A stretch of 54,842 bases of DNA from positions 1-54,842 of the forward strand of contig JADHYX010000122.1 in assembly GCA_027604685.1 (NCBI GenBank). The letters run 5' to 3'. The notes under the pieces are model-generated. The model was given only the letters and a program-made list of their open reading frames with translations, searched no databases and was not told where the DNA came from. The DNA is from Lobulomyces angularis. Taxonomy: Eukaryota; Chytridiomycota; Chytridiomycetes; Lobulomycetales; Lobulomycetaceae. Made by a program: the position numbers and the translations under genes. Below are positions 12,401 to 23,580 of the stretch, piece by piece (the first letter of the stretch is position 1; each line of letters opens with the position of its first letter).

Positions 12401-15400
12401 TAATTTTTTAACAAGCAACAGTTTACCTAATGCTAATGCTCTATAATTCTCAGCTATGCGTTTAGAGTAATTAAATTCACCGTATATATTTTTGACTTAC
12501 TTAAACAATTTATACTTAATGAATCACTTCTGTCAATACAAATTACAAATCTCAGTTTGTCTTGCAAGTGCTAAAATTAAAATAAAGATAATTTAACTTG
12601 AGGTATTTTGAGGTGTTACATCGCATAATCGCACAGAAGCCAGTAATATCTCATTCTCAGTTATATTACAATGAGCAATTTTTCCAATTTTTCGTTGTTC
12701 ATTGGTATGAAACTTTTGAACCAAATCGTCGTATTCATTATTATTCCAAAGCTGGTACGTTTTACCAGAATTGATAAAGCAATGAATGTCCTCCCAAATT
12801 TCTTTACATGCACACCCTATCGTAAATCTTACACAGATTATAGTTGTTTTGTCGGAAAGTGAAGCTTTTCTAACAATATTTTTAAAAAAGTTCTTCCAGA
12901 TATTTTCACTTTCATTTATCTCAACTTGAAAGATTTTCAAATCGAAATCTCTGAAGTACTTAACTATTTTTATATAATCCATAACTACTTCAGTTCCGAT
13001 CTCACTTAAGATTATTTCTAAATATTTTTTATTTTCAAGAGTGGAATCAATGTGGCATAGAATTTCTGTAGAGTTGGGCATCAGTTGCATATTTCTAAGT
13101 TTATCTGTACTAAGTTTTTCTGTTAAGAATTTAATGTTCTCAATAAAATTTTTTCCAATTGGTTGGTAAAAGCCTCTAATAAATGTTTTTTCGTTAACTG
13201 CACGGTTACAAAGAACAATCGCTGAATATATATTATTTTCATATTTTAATGGTTGATGAAAGTTAAGAAAGTACACTTTTTGCAAAATATCTTGGTAAAC
13301 AAGAAGATCAGTTGAATCTAAGCGAGACTAGATTGCGAAATAAAATAAATATATTACACACCGTAACGATATAACGATACCTTATATGTTTTATTACTTT
13401 CATGCACCCATAAATCTGGTACGTTTATGTTAACGATGTCCTTTGGGTTTTTTGTATAAACTAACAGTGGTGAAAAACTTTTCTCTATGTCAAAAGTAGA
13501 AAAAAAAACCAACGGCGATTTTATACGAGATATTCCTTTTGTGGCAAATTGCGCATATACTTGGATAGAAGCATTCAGAGCAGACAGTATCTGCGAGGTC
13601 ACATTTTTTATATCATCTGTGTTTGCATCATTTTCGTTAATCTGCTTTATAAAGTAATCTGTAAGTTCCCCCGTAATAAAATCTTCCTCTGGTAAATACA
13701 TGACATTGAAATGACGCAGTAGGCGATTTGATAATGATTTGACGTTCCCAGATTTGCAATCTATCGCGGTAATAATCGAAACATTTGTCATTTGCTTAAA
13801 TATTTTAGATTTGTTATAAAATCCTTTACAGCCAATGATAAATCTAAGATATTCTAAAATTTTTAGATTCATGGATTGATGATTCTCTTGATTCTGCAAA
13901 TCATCAATAAACATAATTAACTTTCTTCCGTTTGTAGCGCAGTATTTGGCGGTATCTTCATCAAAGGCCAGAACTGTCTGAAAATAAGAAGTTAATCTTT
14001 CAATGCTATTGCCTAATGTTTTTGATTAATAAAAATTTTGCAATTCAAGATTACTGTATTTGGTTATAGATTCAAAAAACAACAAGGAATTTTTAGAAAA
14101 ATTTGAAAGTAGCTCCATTCCTGTAGTAGTTTTTCTTACACCGATTTCCCCCATTAATAAAACGTTATATTGCGACCGAAGTAGCAAATCTGCTATATAT
14201 TTATATTTACTTCTAGTATATTTCATGTTAGAGTTGAAAGGTATGCTTTCGGAATCTAACCAATATCTCCATTTTCCTGTTTTTAAATCCAGAAAGAGGT
14301 CAAACAGACTTTGATTGTTTTCTTTTAGAAATTTCAAATTGTCACCAATTTCAGAGTTCTCAAATATTTCGTTCAAAATCGTTACAAATTTATTCTGATT
14401 TTTCAAAGAATACGTTGGGCCGATTGCCCAAATCAAGGCGAAAATGAATATATCTTCCATTTTTATTCGGTTGTTTCTAAATTGAAGTTTTTCCAATAGC
14501 AACGCTTGAAGTAATCTTAGTAGGCCCTGAAAAACCACCGAGTTTTCAACAGTACCCATATTATGGACCAATATAAACACTTGGTCCATATATCGATTAA
14601 AGCATATCTTCAACTAAGAAAGTAATTAGTTCGTTATTTACAAATAATGTTTGTTGAATAGTACCAATTTCTTCTCATCTAAAGTCAAAATTTTTTTTAC
14701 TGAAATTGACTTAAGCCAAAGATCTAAACCAACTTGCCACTTCCATTTAGATTTTAAGTAAACAATTTGAAATCTTGATACAAAGTAAGCATATGCTCCA
14801 GATAAGTTATCTGTTTCAATAATAATTGTGTTGTTTCTACTGCTCTCTATCATAGTGATGGCATCATCAGCCCATGATTGCTTAATATCAGGAGCCTCGA
14901 TAATTAGCCAATTTTCCGACATTGTTGGTTCAGAAGGTTCATAAATAAAAGAATTTGCTTGAACAAAGGCAAGCAAATTTTCTACCTCGGGGTTTACACA
15001 AAACAATTTTTTTCCCAGATCTTTAGAAATTTTTTTTATCAAAGTTGACTTTCCACAAGAAGCTGAGCCTATAGTTACAATTTAGCATCAAAATATACAT
15101 TAGGTAATATATGTTACCTAGAACCAAGCATGGATTGCCACACTGAATAGCGTTTAACAAAATCGTTGCTTCATCGTCTTGAAGATATGTACTACAGGTG
15201 CGTAATCCAATGTCGGATTTTAATGGTACCATAGGAAAAGTTTTTTGAATAAGACTTTTTAAGATATCCACATCTTCTAATATCGTTTTTGGTAGAAAGT
15301 ATTTCATCAGCGCCTCCGCAATAAGGTGAGACTCGGAGTCGAATGCCTTAGGTTTCATCTGTGTAATGCATTGAATAACTGCAATTAGTGTTCTAATAGA

Positions 15401-18400
15401 ATAATCGTAGTGCTCTTGAAATGACAGATAGTCCTTTGCCAGTAAAAAGAACTCCTCTAATTTCATACCAAGTATTTGAGATTCTTTAAAACAATTTATA
15501 CATAAGAGCCCCTGAGCAATGACGCCAAATGCAGGTTTAATTAAAGACACTGATCTCAGTTGTGACTGAACCACTGAATAAGTCTCGTAATTATTTAACG
15601 CCGAAGATTGTATTGTCGCTAGAAAACCAAAAAAAGTTGGGATTTTTATAGTTCTCCCAAAAAAAGAAATTGAGTTTAAATCTTGTCGTTGAGATGCCTC
15701 TCTTACAAAAATTATAGTTTTGACTAAATGGGATAGAACATTAGAATTCTAAAAAAATCAAATTAATATCAACAGTTTATTTTGACAAACTTGATTATGT
15801 AATTTATCAAAAATACAGAATGAGTTCGAAGTAATAACTCCAGTTAAAATACGATTAAGATCGGCAATGCTACTTTTTTCATTGCAAGTAATTAACACTG
15901 CAAAATGACTTATTTACTTTTAATAATAGAAGTCTACATGTTAATTACCCAACAGCATTTGCAAATTCTTTTAAAGTCGATTTTTTTCCAGATGCATAAT
16001 CTCCATGAGCAAATACTCCTAATTTCAAATCCAGTGAAGACTAAAAATTATTTTAGTAAAAGAGTTATATTTTAATACCCAAACTGTTAAAAAGCAGTTT
16101 ATCATATTGTCATTCCAAATATAATCTTTGGTTCCACCAAAATATTCAAAACCATAATGCATGCTACCCATCGACTGATTAACTGTAAGAATCATGTCTT
16201 CTTGGTCAAAATAATATTTTATTCCTTTAATCCATGAATGTGCATTTTTATTTTTCACTTTGCTCACAAATAATTCATTGTTCCAATCTCTGTAATACAT
16301 TTCCAGTGATACGATTGATTTAAATGTATTAGGAGTTGAAAATAACGCTGGACCAAGTTTAATTAAGGCAGCGATGGTTTCCCTAGATCTTTCTCCGAGT
16401 CTTTTCATAGTTTGATATTGCCCCAATTTTACATATGTTTCCATTTCTTTCGTGTGTAAAATTCTAGCAGATAAAAAACAAATTTGCCCTAGAGTTTTCT
16501 TTCCATAGTGTTGATAAAATGTAATAGGATTAAATTCATATGAATCATGAATATCGTGAAAAACGGACCAAAGCATTTCTTTCATAGTATTTTTCATTTC
16601 TTGTTCAATTTTTGATAACCCTAAACAATGATACATCTGTTAATTGGTTTTTAGAAATTAAATTACACAACTCAATGCCAACATTAGTTGAAATTATGTT
16701 TCGAAGTTTCAAAACTTCTCCTTCTTTTCCTTTTAAAGAATGAATTTTGTAACATTCATTTGCATTTCTTTTATTGTACACAAAACCAGAAAAATCAAAA
16801 CATCTAAAAAAATTAGAGAGTGGAAAAAGGAAATTTACTTTTTCAAATGCTTTTCAATTGTAGATGGATTTTTTCCAACTGAAAGCAATGTTAATAATTC
16901 ATCATCAGATAGAAAGTATAAGCGGGGAAATGAGACTCTTAAATTATCAAGCCAAAACTGAATGTCATTAACAAGCTTTATTAACCCATCCTTTATATTT
17001 GTAACGGCGGAGGTAAGCTCAGAATTTTCCTCAACTAACGACCCTAAACTCTTGCTACCTTCAATTTTGGTTATCATCAACTTGTATGCCTATTTAACAA
17101 GTTAGTATTGTCTGGTTTTGATTTCAAGTTACCCTTTCTAAAGCGGCAAATCGCTTTGCTTGACCATAGAGCTGAAATTTAACATCATCCGAATCAAAAA
17201 AACAAAAACATTTTATCATGAGTGGTTGTAGTATTTCCCATTCCTTAATAGCATTTTGGGCTTGACTTAACTTATGCTCTAATGTATTAATGACGGTTTG
17301 ATAGTATTCAGCAGATCTATCTAATATCCCTAATGTTAGGAGATCGCCTTGAAGAATATCAAGTAAGGTAGTGAATGAACTAAATATAGTTAAATCCGAA
17401 TTTCCGCCGTAAGGAACTAGTTCGCACTTCAGAGACATTACTCTAAAAGGACGATATTAGTCTTAATGTGATAATAATACCTGTTGTTAATTGCCACCAA
17501 AGTTTCTTCCAAGTAGCTACCCTGCACGAACTATTAAGCAATAAAACTAATATATATTACCCGTCTTGCAGATTCCTCGACATCATTTAAAAGCTGAAGA
17601 GAAGCTTGAGGATTTTTTAGACCATTAATGATATCTGACACTGTATGAACTTTAACGTCAACAGCCATGTTAAGAATTTCATTTATTTGTTCCCAATGCC
17701 ATTGCTTAAACTGCTTGTAGGACAGAATTTTTATAAAACAATATTCCAACCCAAGAAACCTGGCAACTTCTTCTTTTGCGTTTTTTATAATTATTGAGTT
17801 GGATACATCAGAATTATCAACTACGCTCAAAAAATCTGCTGTAAATTGAGAAATCAAGGTAGGGTCAGCATCAAATAAAGTTTGTGCCGTCCATGTTTTC
17901 AAATTTTGTTGCAAATACAATAAGCCTTCAATAACCTTTTCTCGAGATAACATTTTATTATAAAGTTCATTTAAATTTTCTGACTGAGGTACATCATTTT
18001 CAAACTCGTTTATGCAATACACCTTCTTTTGTAATATTGCTGCAACTTGAATAGCATTTTTAATGTTTTTTAGCAAAACTTGTAAATCTGGTTGATGCTT
18101 TTGAATACTAATTTTTTTTTTTAAAAAATTGCTTTTTTCATGAGAAAATAATCTCTCTGGTACTGTAAATAATCTTTCTAAAACAATATTTACGCTTTTC
18201 CAAAGTTCTAAAAAAGTTTGTATTTCTCTACTAATTGTAAGTCTTAACTTCATCATATTTTCTGATACATCTCTGTAACGTTCTCCCAAAAAGCCATTAA
18301 TTTCATCAAAAGCTACAAAACACCTATAATAATTTTTAAAGTCAGTATCCTCTAACCCATGCTTTTGAGAATCTAAAAATTCCTTAATTTTCAAAATTCC

Positions 18401-21346
18401 AATGTGCTTTAACCTAACAGACTCGAGTTTGGATTTCATTTCATCTAATTGAATGGCAGCTTTCTTTGTTTGCTCGAAAGTGGTGGCAACTGGTAAACTT
18501 AAGAATTTCTCGTTAATTTCTATTAGTTCCGTGGATTCGGAATGTAAAATAGCTTGGATTGAATCAAACAGAAGCTTCTGCTTTTCTATAATCCACTTGC
18601 CAACTTTCTCTCTTAAATTTTCACTATTAATAAAAAACAATCCATTTTTAATTGGCCGTGAAAGTCGAACTTTAGCATAAACTGATAAGTTGTGTAAACA
18701 CTCCTGGCACTCTTTCCACTTGGTAATACTTTGACTCACGTCTAAATTTTTAGTAGTTTTTACTAGCTCCACCACCTTAAACATTGTCGGTATTAAATCC
18801 CCTCTCAATTCATTCAAAATGTGATCACATAATTCTACACTTTCATCTACTATTTCATTGAAAGTACTTAGAATCGTCCTTTGCTCCACAGGTGTTGTAC
18901 TAAAAGCACCGGTTGGCAGTTGACAAAATACTGGAACAACAGGAGCGATCCAATGTATTAGTAATTTTTTAACATTGAGACTCAAATTCGTAATTGATTC
19001 TGTATAATTCATATTAATGCCGTTATCTGCAGAAGATATTTCTAACTCCAAGCCAACATTAATTAAAATTTCATTTGCCCTGAACATTCTGATTATTTCA
19101 AAAAAACTATTTAAAATTTGAGGTATCAACTGTGCTTTTGCTATAACAGAAATGAAATTATGTGCAATTTCAATAAAGGATTTGCTGTAAGGTTGTAATT
19201 CCCGTAAGTTCTCCCAACATTCTTTTTGATCTAAACTACCACAATTATAAATTTGGGATATTGTGTGGCAACTTGAATGCACCAAATTTACAGTTTCCGT
19301 CGAAGTAGATCGATGAAACGCATCAACTATCGAACTTAATGCAGCGACAAATAATTTTGAAGAAAAATTATTCTTTTTTTCAGAATTTTCCATAGAGGAT
19401 TCCCACTGTAATTCAAAATTCCAAAATTGTTCTAAAATATTTTGTTTGTTGAGGCATAAATTCAAGTTTTCTCTTAATTCTAGAACTACTTCTGCAACTT
19501 TTGAATTTTGAAAAAATGAAATGGAAGAATTCAATAATGAAGCCAATTTCTTTGTATTTCCCACTTCAATTTTGGATTCCTCCATAACAGCCATATAATT
19601 GATTTTGGAAATGCTATACCCAAGCTCGTTTATGTAATTATTTATGTTAAACTCTGGAGCAATTGACAAGAAACTTCTGAATGCTTGGCTGCAATTTGTA
19701 ATAATTTGCTTTGTCATGCATTTGTAGTAATCAGTTTTTATTTCTTCAAATAAATTCTCATAAAGTTTTTCAAACTTTTTTATACCTAGATAAAATTATA
19801 AGTTTTACAACACATTTATTAGAAGTTTACCATCACAAGCTTTACCAATTTTTGTAAGTGATGCCAAGTCCAGCTTTTTACCATCGAAAAATAAGTTTGT
19901 AGAAAATATTGATAAGCAATTCTTTAATATCGGTGTCAGTAGCCCTATAAATTGATTGATAGTAATTTTTCTTTCAAAATCCTGCCGCAAATTTTGCGCG
20001 TGTGCGAACTCGAAACTATTAAGATTATGAAAATTAGTGTTTTTCACTTCGTTTTTTGGCTTTATGTCAAATTGACTAATCCAACTTTTCTTTGTTAAGA
20101 CAATAGCATCTTTCCATTCAACAAGAAAATGTTCTGTACTGCAACAATAGTCTAGTAAAACACATTCTTTCCATTGTTCATCGTCAAGACCAATTTCTAA
20201 ATTCAAAATTTAAAAAATAATTGAAAATTAAAGTAAACCGAGGTGATTGTGACTAGCCAAATAAATAACTCCGCTACCGATATCTTTTCTAAAATTTTTT
20301 ATAACCTCACAGCGATCCAAAAAGTACTCAATGGGAAAAACACCATCAATTCTAAAAGTAGCAGGTGAGGCAGGCTTACTTAAACTTTCTGCAGCAGCTG
20401 AAAATACCGGAGTAAAAGCACTACTTTCGGAATGTTTTAAATCATCACATTCTTTTAACTGTGACTGATTATTATCCTTCAAGTTTGATTTTTTTTTTGA
20501 CGGTTCTCTTGGGGTCAAAATAGTTAATCGGCTAGGAATTTTCGGTAATGCGTATTTTAAATTTAATTGTTTTTTTAATAAATGTTTTTGATTTATAGTA
20601 TCTTCCTCAATTACATCATCTTTGAATAAAAGCTTTAGTTTTTTTTTTAATTCCATGACTTCCTGTTGAAAAATTTTAACTTCTGCTCCTGCTGAACCAA
20701 ACAAATTTTTTCCTTTCAATATTACCTCATTCGCTGTTGTTCCAATTTTTTTAATGTCTTCCACTTCACTAGTGTGACTATGGCTAACATGGTAACTTAA
20801 ATAATTTCGATTTAACGCTATAACATCTTGAGTTTTTATATCAATATCGTGATTTAATAATAAGAATTCGTTGATTATTGAAATAAGGAGGTTGTTTGCC
20901 AAATCTGATAGTGGTCTAGGTTTGTTTGGTATTAAAAAGTTTATAGCTTCATATTTCCTGTCGTTGAAGGGTGTTATTTTTGTTCCTACCTTTAGCCAAG
21001 CAGAAGAATCAACTGCAGACCATGGTCGAAATGAATTTTCCTCCACACAATAGCTTAATCCCTCATTTTTCAAGATTTCGTTTGTAAAAACAAGTTTATC
21101 TAATTCTCTGAAAGATTCTAGATTTTTTCTTTGAGTTGCGGTCAATTCTGCAGTTTTCGGTCTATTAATTTTAGAGTGAGAATATTCCTCTTTTTTATGT
21201 TTTGGAGATGAAATCCTATGAACCTTTTCAACTTTTTTTGGAGTTTTGCTTTTCTTAACTACAGCTAAAGGTTTCTTCCCGTAAAAATATTCAAGAAACT
21301 TTTCTTCTGCTTGATTCCATCGATCTACTTCAAACTTAGTTTCCAT
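1075..21346 (-). CDS. Giant dynein heavy chain fused to F-box, DUF4062, STAND/NACHT-like and WD40 modules
   Basis: Single gene of 35 exons: 21346-20239, 20196-19831, 19785-17561, 17530-17481, 17442-17133, 17089-16839, 16803-16667, 16620-16079, 16040-15949, 15908-15791, 15748-15118, 15068-14665, 14613-14055, 14012-13381, 13327-12620, 12570-12501, 12453-11840, 11798-11716, 11671-11197, 11156-10854, 10813-10717, 10676-10432, 10380-10008, 9961-9876, 9834-9264, 9224-8349, 8305-7728, 7681-7515, 7476-7247, 7196-6965, 6922-6289, 6234-4968, 4926-3474, 3421-3249, 3197-1075. All junctions keep frame, use GT donors and AG acceptors, and sum to 18,783 nt (6,260 aa). The start is the first ATG after an in-frame upstream stop. 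Domain order: tail, linker, AAA1-AAA4, stalk/MTBD, F-box insert, AAA5-AAA6, dynein C-domain, DUF4062-like, STAND NTPase, WD40. Ordinary axonemal heavy chains are about 4,000-4,600 aa. Several ATPase motifs are degenerate. DNHD1 is a known divergent dynein relative, but I know of no precedent for this combination. Individual exon edges are hand-called, and the single-transcript model needs RNA. Confidence 0.85.
3474..5505 (-). other. DUF4062-like plus STAND/NACHT-type NTPase domains at the dynein C-terminus
   Basis: Still inside exon 32, near residue 4833, the sequence reads ITICICSTDDCENERHLFFE, then KLHFVDIKWENF, then SDILVILAGSKTG. This is the order and spacing of the DUF4062/TIR-like domain (IFISSTFxDMxxERDxL, VDLRWGIT, PYFIGLLGxRYG) that precedes NACHT in NWD1, NPHP3 and TEP1. 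Across the 4968/4926 splice comes the NTPase (about residues 5012-5496), with a P-loop at about 5080: GISGIGKCT. The usual Ser/Thr after GK is Cys. The Walker B slot VAVIMHSVEKV lacks the acidic pair of LDxLD. Downstream, ATSRSGLYEDEILEIF matches the LSRxGLSEEELLEL winged-helix region. ATP binding is doubtful; family assignment is good. Confidence 0.75.
5506..9224 (-). other. Dynein AAA5, AAA6 and C-terminal domain
   Basis: Exon 26 resumes the stalk (FKSMIFLNEKLKNLLDG) and enters AAA5 at AAYLTFAGHFPKETRDNLL, matching the AYLTYxGPFPxEYR block. Exon 27 has ESNLLLEPYRSFAKFCNDLY, which aligns with the EYRPVAxRASLLYF helix after the AAA5 module. AAA6 follows in exons 28-31: INNGNWVLICLDEYWTSNLP corresponds to NGGWVLLQNCHLAxSWLP. 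In exon 32 the C-terminal domain is recognised from LDWVTSKLPMYPHI (WxxxSYPSLKPL) and FIIHGLLLEGGSIEN, the well-conserved VHGLFLEGARWD block near residue 4707. It is therefore a dynein with a complete C-domain, after which translation continues instead of stopping. Confidence 0.85.
9264..11156 (-). other. F-box-containing insert of about 600 residues inside the dynein stalk
   Basis: Exons 20-25 (residues about 3126-3683) lie between the returning stalk helix and AAA5, where normal dyneins have no extra domain. A clear F-box is assembled across the 10008/9961 splice: FPSSINFRIFRYLDHKAIGR, then SSCVSKAWQEVASTKIIW, then KHLCYRRGW. This follows the F-box pattern LPxELLxxILxYLDxxxLxx(S/A)xVCKxWxxLAxxxxxWxxLCxRRW. 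After the next short intron comes NKNPDWKLYFKTMLLKIEER, typical of sequence right after an F-box. Such domains bind SKP1 in SCF ubiquitin ligases. The flanking 400 residues are helical and unrecognised. Splices into AAA5 (ANG to STQ at 9264/9224) are clean and in frame, so this does not look like a nested independent gene, though that alternative remains until transcripts are seen. Confidence 0.78.
11197..12453 (-). other. Dynein stalk coiled coil and microtubule-binding domain
   Basis: Residues 2735-3125. Exon 17 is the outgoing stalk helix (long run rich in E, K, Q and L). It leads through IEDFKSFVSPPSAIMQLCEA, which corresponds to the DIAEVKSFKNPPxxVKLVMEAV signature of the microtubule-binding domain, spliced across 11840/11798. 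Exon 19 starts WAEAKSLLSSN and ends the domain with a helix around SAWVAARTFGIWFCALVRYM, matching the SKAxxxLCKWVxAM helix, then re-enters a coiled coil (KLSKVLNEKLEQERLSNELK). The tip is therefore recognisable and of normal size. What follows does not return to AAA5 as usual, because the F-box insert intervenes. Confidence 0.82.
12501..16120 (-). other. Dynein AAA1-AAA4 with degenerate nucleotide sites
   Basis: AAA1 (about residues 1655-1800): the Walker A slot reads GDYASGKKS where dyneins have GPAGTGKTE, so the Ser/Thr after the lysine is Lys; the Walker B slot reads FCIFDKLHN where dyneins have CCFDEFNR, so the catalytic Glu is Lys. AAA2 (P-loop near residues 1944-1952, built across the 15118/15068 intron) is intact: GSASCGKST. 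It is preceded by LSFQEHYDYSIRTL, matching SQQDHYDFGMRAV. AAA3 (near 2233): GEIGVRKTT lacks the second P-loop glycine, but FIDDLQN and RLLRHFNVMYL are well kept. AAA4 (residues 2476-2711) has no P-loop; FQVEINESE and INSGKTYQLWNN hold the register. Identification as a dynein ring is secure. Loss of motor activity is inferred from these residues. Confidence 0.85.
16079..21346 (-). other. Dynein tail and linker region of the giant protein
   Basis: Residues 1-1663. The first 200 residues are basic and low in complexity (PKKVEKVHRISSPKHKK), then come short matches to axonemal heavy-chain N-termini: FPIEYFLDRCEVIKNF, and EQWKECVLLDYC with STEHFLVEWKD. Exon 3 (727 codons) is the helical tail and contains the family-like block AFDEINGFLGERYRDV. 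Exons 5-8 are the linker: VSFPRLYFLSDDELLTLLS corresponds to the conserved FPRFYFLSNDELLEILS of dynein linkers, followed by HLKKCF, EGEV and a segment ending WLSKIEQEMKNTMKEML. The linker enters AAA1 at YGFEYFGGTKD, where active dyneins read YGFEYLG. Recognition of the linker is firm; tail assignments are weaker. Confidence 0.85.
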
Positions 21347-21547
21347 TGAGGATTTTGAATTCAAACTCCGAATTTTTTCTTCTATTTATTTGAACAAGAA
21401 AAGACAAACTGAAAAACAAATTTGTTGCAATCAATGTATTATTTATTTTACTAAAGTGAATTATGGGTTTTTTTTTGTATAGGAAAAATAATTAACATTA
21501 AAAATGATAAACAGCGACACTTGATAAATGAAAAAACTACATAAATT

Positions 21548-23519
21548 TTAAAGAAAAATATAATAATACAAACACATTGCACTCCCCAGTACAGCAAGCT
21601 AAAAATATTTTTAGTTAAAAAAAACTATAAAATGAAAACTAACTTACTACACTGAAGGGAATGATTGCAAACCGGAAAACTCTCTCCCATCGTAGTTTTT
21701 TAACTAAGGCCATATCAACATTGATCCTTTCCCTCGAGAGTGATAAATTTTTAACGCTTAGTGCAATTCTGTTACTGATCTGAACCCTTGATACTCTGTC
21801 GAGCTTATTCACTAGTAGCCCATCTCTTTCAGCAGCTCCAACATCTTTAAAGGTTACCTCTAATTCAAAAAAACCTGATATTGGATGGTGGTCAGTAAAT
21901 CCTAGAGAATCATGAAAAAGATATATATTTTTCTGTAAGCTGCTACTATGAAGATATATTTATTTCAAACCATGAAATTTTGGTATACTACTATAGTATT
22001 TGCATAAAATGTGTGAAGTAAGCAAGTTCGAATTATTTTTATAGGAATTGACTTTAAACAATATTCTATCAGTATATGCAGGTAGTCTTTTATCTGAATA
22101 AGTGTGCTTACAATCCACCGAGTCATTTAAATCTAGAAGTTTTTTTCTTGCTTCAACTGCATCTTTTTCTTTTGCAACTTTATTCACATTCAACTTAAAA
22201 GTTGGTAAAAAGGTAATTTTCTGCTCTTTAAAATTCATAAAGCATGAAGGAAACTTAACATTTTCTTCAACACCATCATTATTTTTTAAGAAATTGTTCA
22301 AAATGAGGTTTAATTCATCCATTTCAAGTATGTTTTCAATTTTTTTTTCTTCCATATGCTTTAATATTTCTGTTCTACCCAGTGTTAATGTTTTCTTTAA
22401 TCTGTAGTTAAGGTCACCGAAGAGAAATAGGAAATCATTATTGTATAAATTTTCTGCATCCATTTCGTAAAAAACCAAATTGTTTTTGTTGTAAGGGTAA
22501 ACAAAATTGTTAAGAAATTTTACAGGATTCTTAAATATTAAACAGCAGTTGTTTTCAAAAGAAGACGATAGCGGACTCAAGACTAAGCAGTCAAAAACTT
22601 GCTGTAAATCCTCATTCCTACTTAAAAAAAAGTGTTCCCCTTCATGAGCTTGTAAATGGGCGACTAAAAAGCACACCGAAATGAAATTAGGAGTTGGAGT
22701 AAGTGCATTGGTAAAACACTCAATTTCAAGACTAAAGGCCAAAGCGCCTTTATTTCCATAAAAACCTCCTAATCCTACACCAACATTGCTAAAAAGTGAT
22801 TAAAATGTTAAGGAATTTAGCTAAAGATATTACCCAAATTTACAGTTCAAAATTCTAAACTGGCAACTCTCAGTATTTATTTCAGTTCCATCATCTAATC
22901 CATCTAGTACTAATGCTTAACGGGTTATCTGAAAAAAATTTTACCATTTAAAACTTCATCATATGCAATATAACCGTTGCAACCGTTTGCATCACATCTA
23001 ACAAAAATACACATTCCTATTATAAATTAAAAATGATTTTGAGCATTTTAAAAATACCTATTGCAACCAATCTGCTAGCAAATAAAGGGGCATACCTAAC
23101 TGAGTGTAATTCAGCCAAAGCGGACAAAATTTCATTTACCCAAGTTAAAAGTAAATTTGAAGTTTTTTTTTTTAAAAGATTCAAAATGTTATTAGTACCG
23201 AAGTAAGTTTCCTCTGGAGGTAAAGAAATGGCCTTGAGTTGGTCAACTAACTCTTGGAAACCTGAAATGTCAAAATTCAGAATTGAGAAATACTGAAAAT
23301 TGTAATAATATTCCTATTGAATTGACATAAAAATTATTATTTACCAATTGCAATTATTTGGGGGAAGCACTTTTCTCTCTCTAAATTTGGAATCTTTAAA
23401 AGATTGGAAAGGTGAAGTTCCTTCAATTTAAATTTTGAATTGGTGTTAACATTCCAACTTAGAATTTGGACATTTAATTTTTTCAAGATTTTGTTTTTTA
23501 TTGAAGTAGTTTCATCCAT
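21548..23519 (-). CDS. Inositol polyphosphate 5-phosphatase with C-terminal membrane anchor
   Basis: Exons 23519-23345, 23261-23058, 23016-22945, 22903-22834, 22788-21971, 21901-21648, 21598-21548 sum to 1,644 nt (547 aa). IPPc-family motifs occur in order: ILSWNVNT, GFQELVDQ, ASRLVAIGMCIFVR, GVGLGGFYGNKGALA, LFGDLNYRL, RLPAYTDRILFK and, across the 21971/21901 splice, FTDHHPISGFFEL. All expected catalytic and metal-site blocks are present, so it should remove the 5-phosphate of phosphoinositides or inositol phosphates. The last exon adds a hydrophobic end, about 20 residues from FAIIPFSVL to YYYIFL, reading as a tail anchor that would place the catalytic domain on a cytosolic membrane face. 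An upstream in-frame ATG at 23612 would overlap the opposite-strand gene, so I prefer 23519. No SAC, SH2 or RhoGAP domain is seen. Confidence 0.88.
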
Positions 23520-23580
23520 AGTATCGATAGAAATTGAAAAAAATTTGACTGAAATTTGTGCTAAAATTTTTTTAAAAACT
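23520..23580. promoter_or_regulatory. Divergent promoter between the 5-phosphatase and BSD genes
   Basis: Only 61 bp separate the chosen ATG of the minus-strand 5-phosphatase (23519) from the ATG of the plus-strand BSDC1-like gene (23581). Both 5' leaders and any core promoter must lie in or overlap these genes, so co-regulation is likely. The stretch is AT-rich; no specific element is recognised. Confidence 0.5.
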
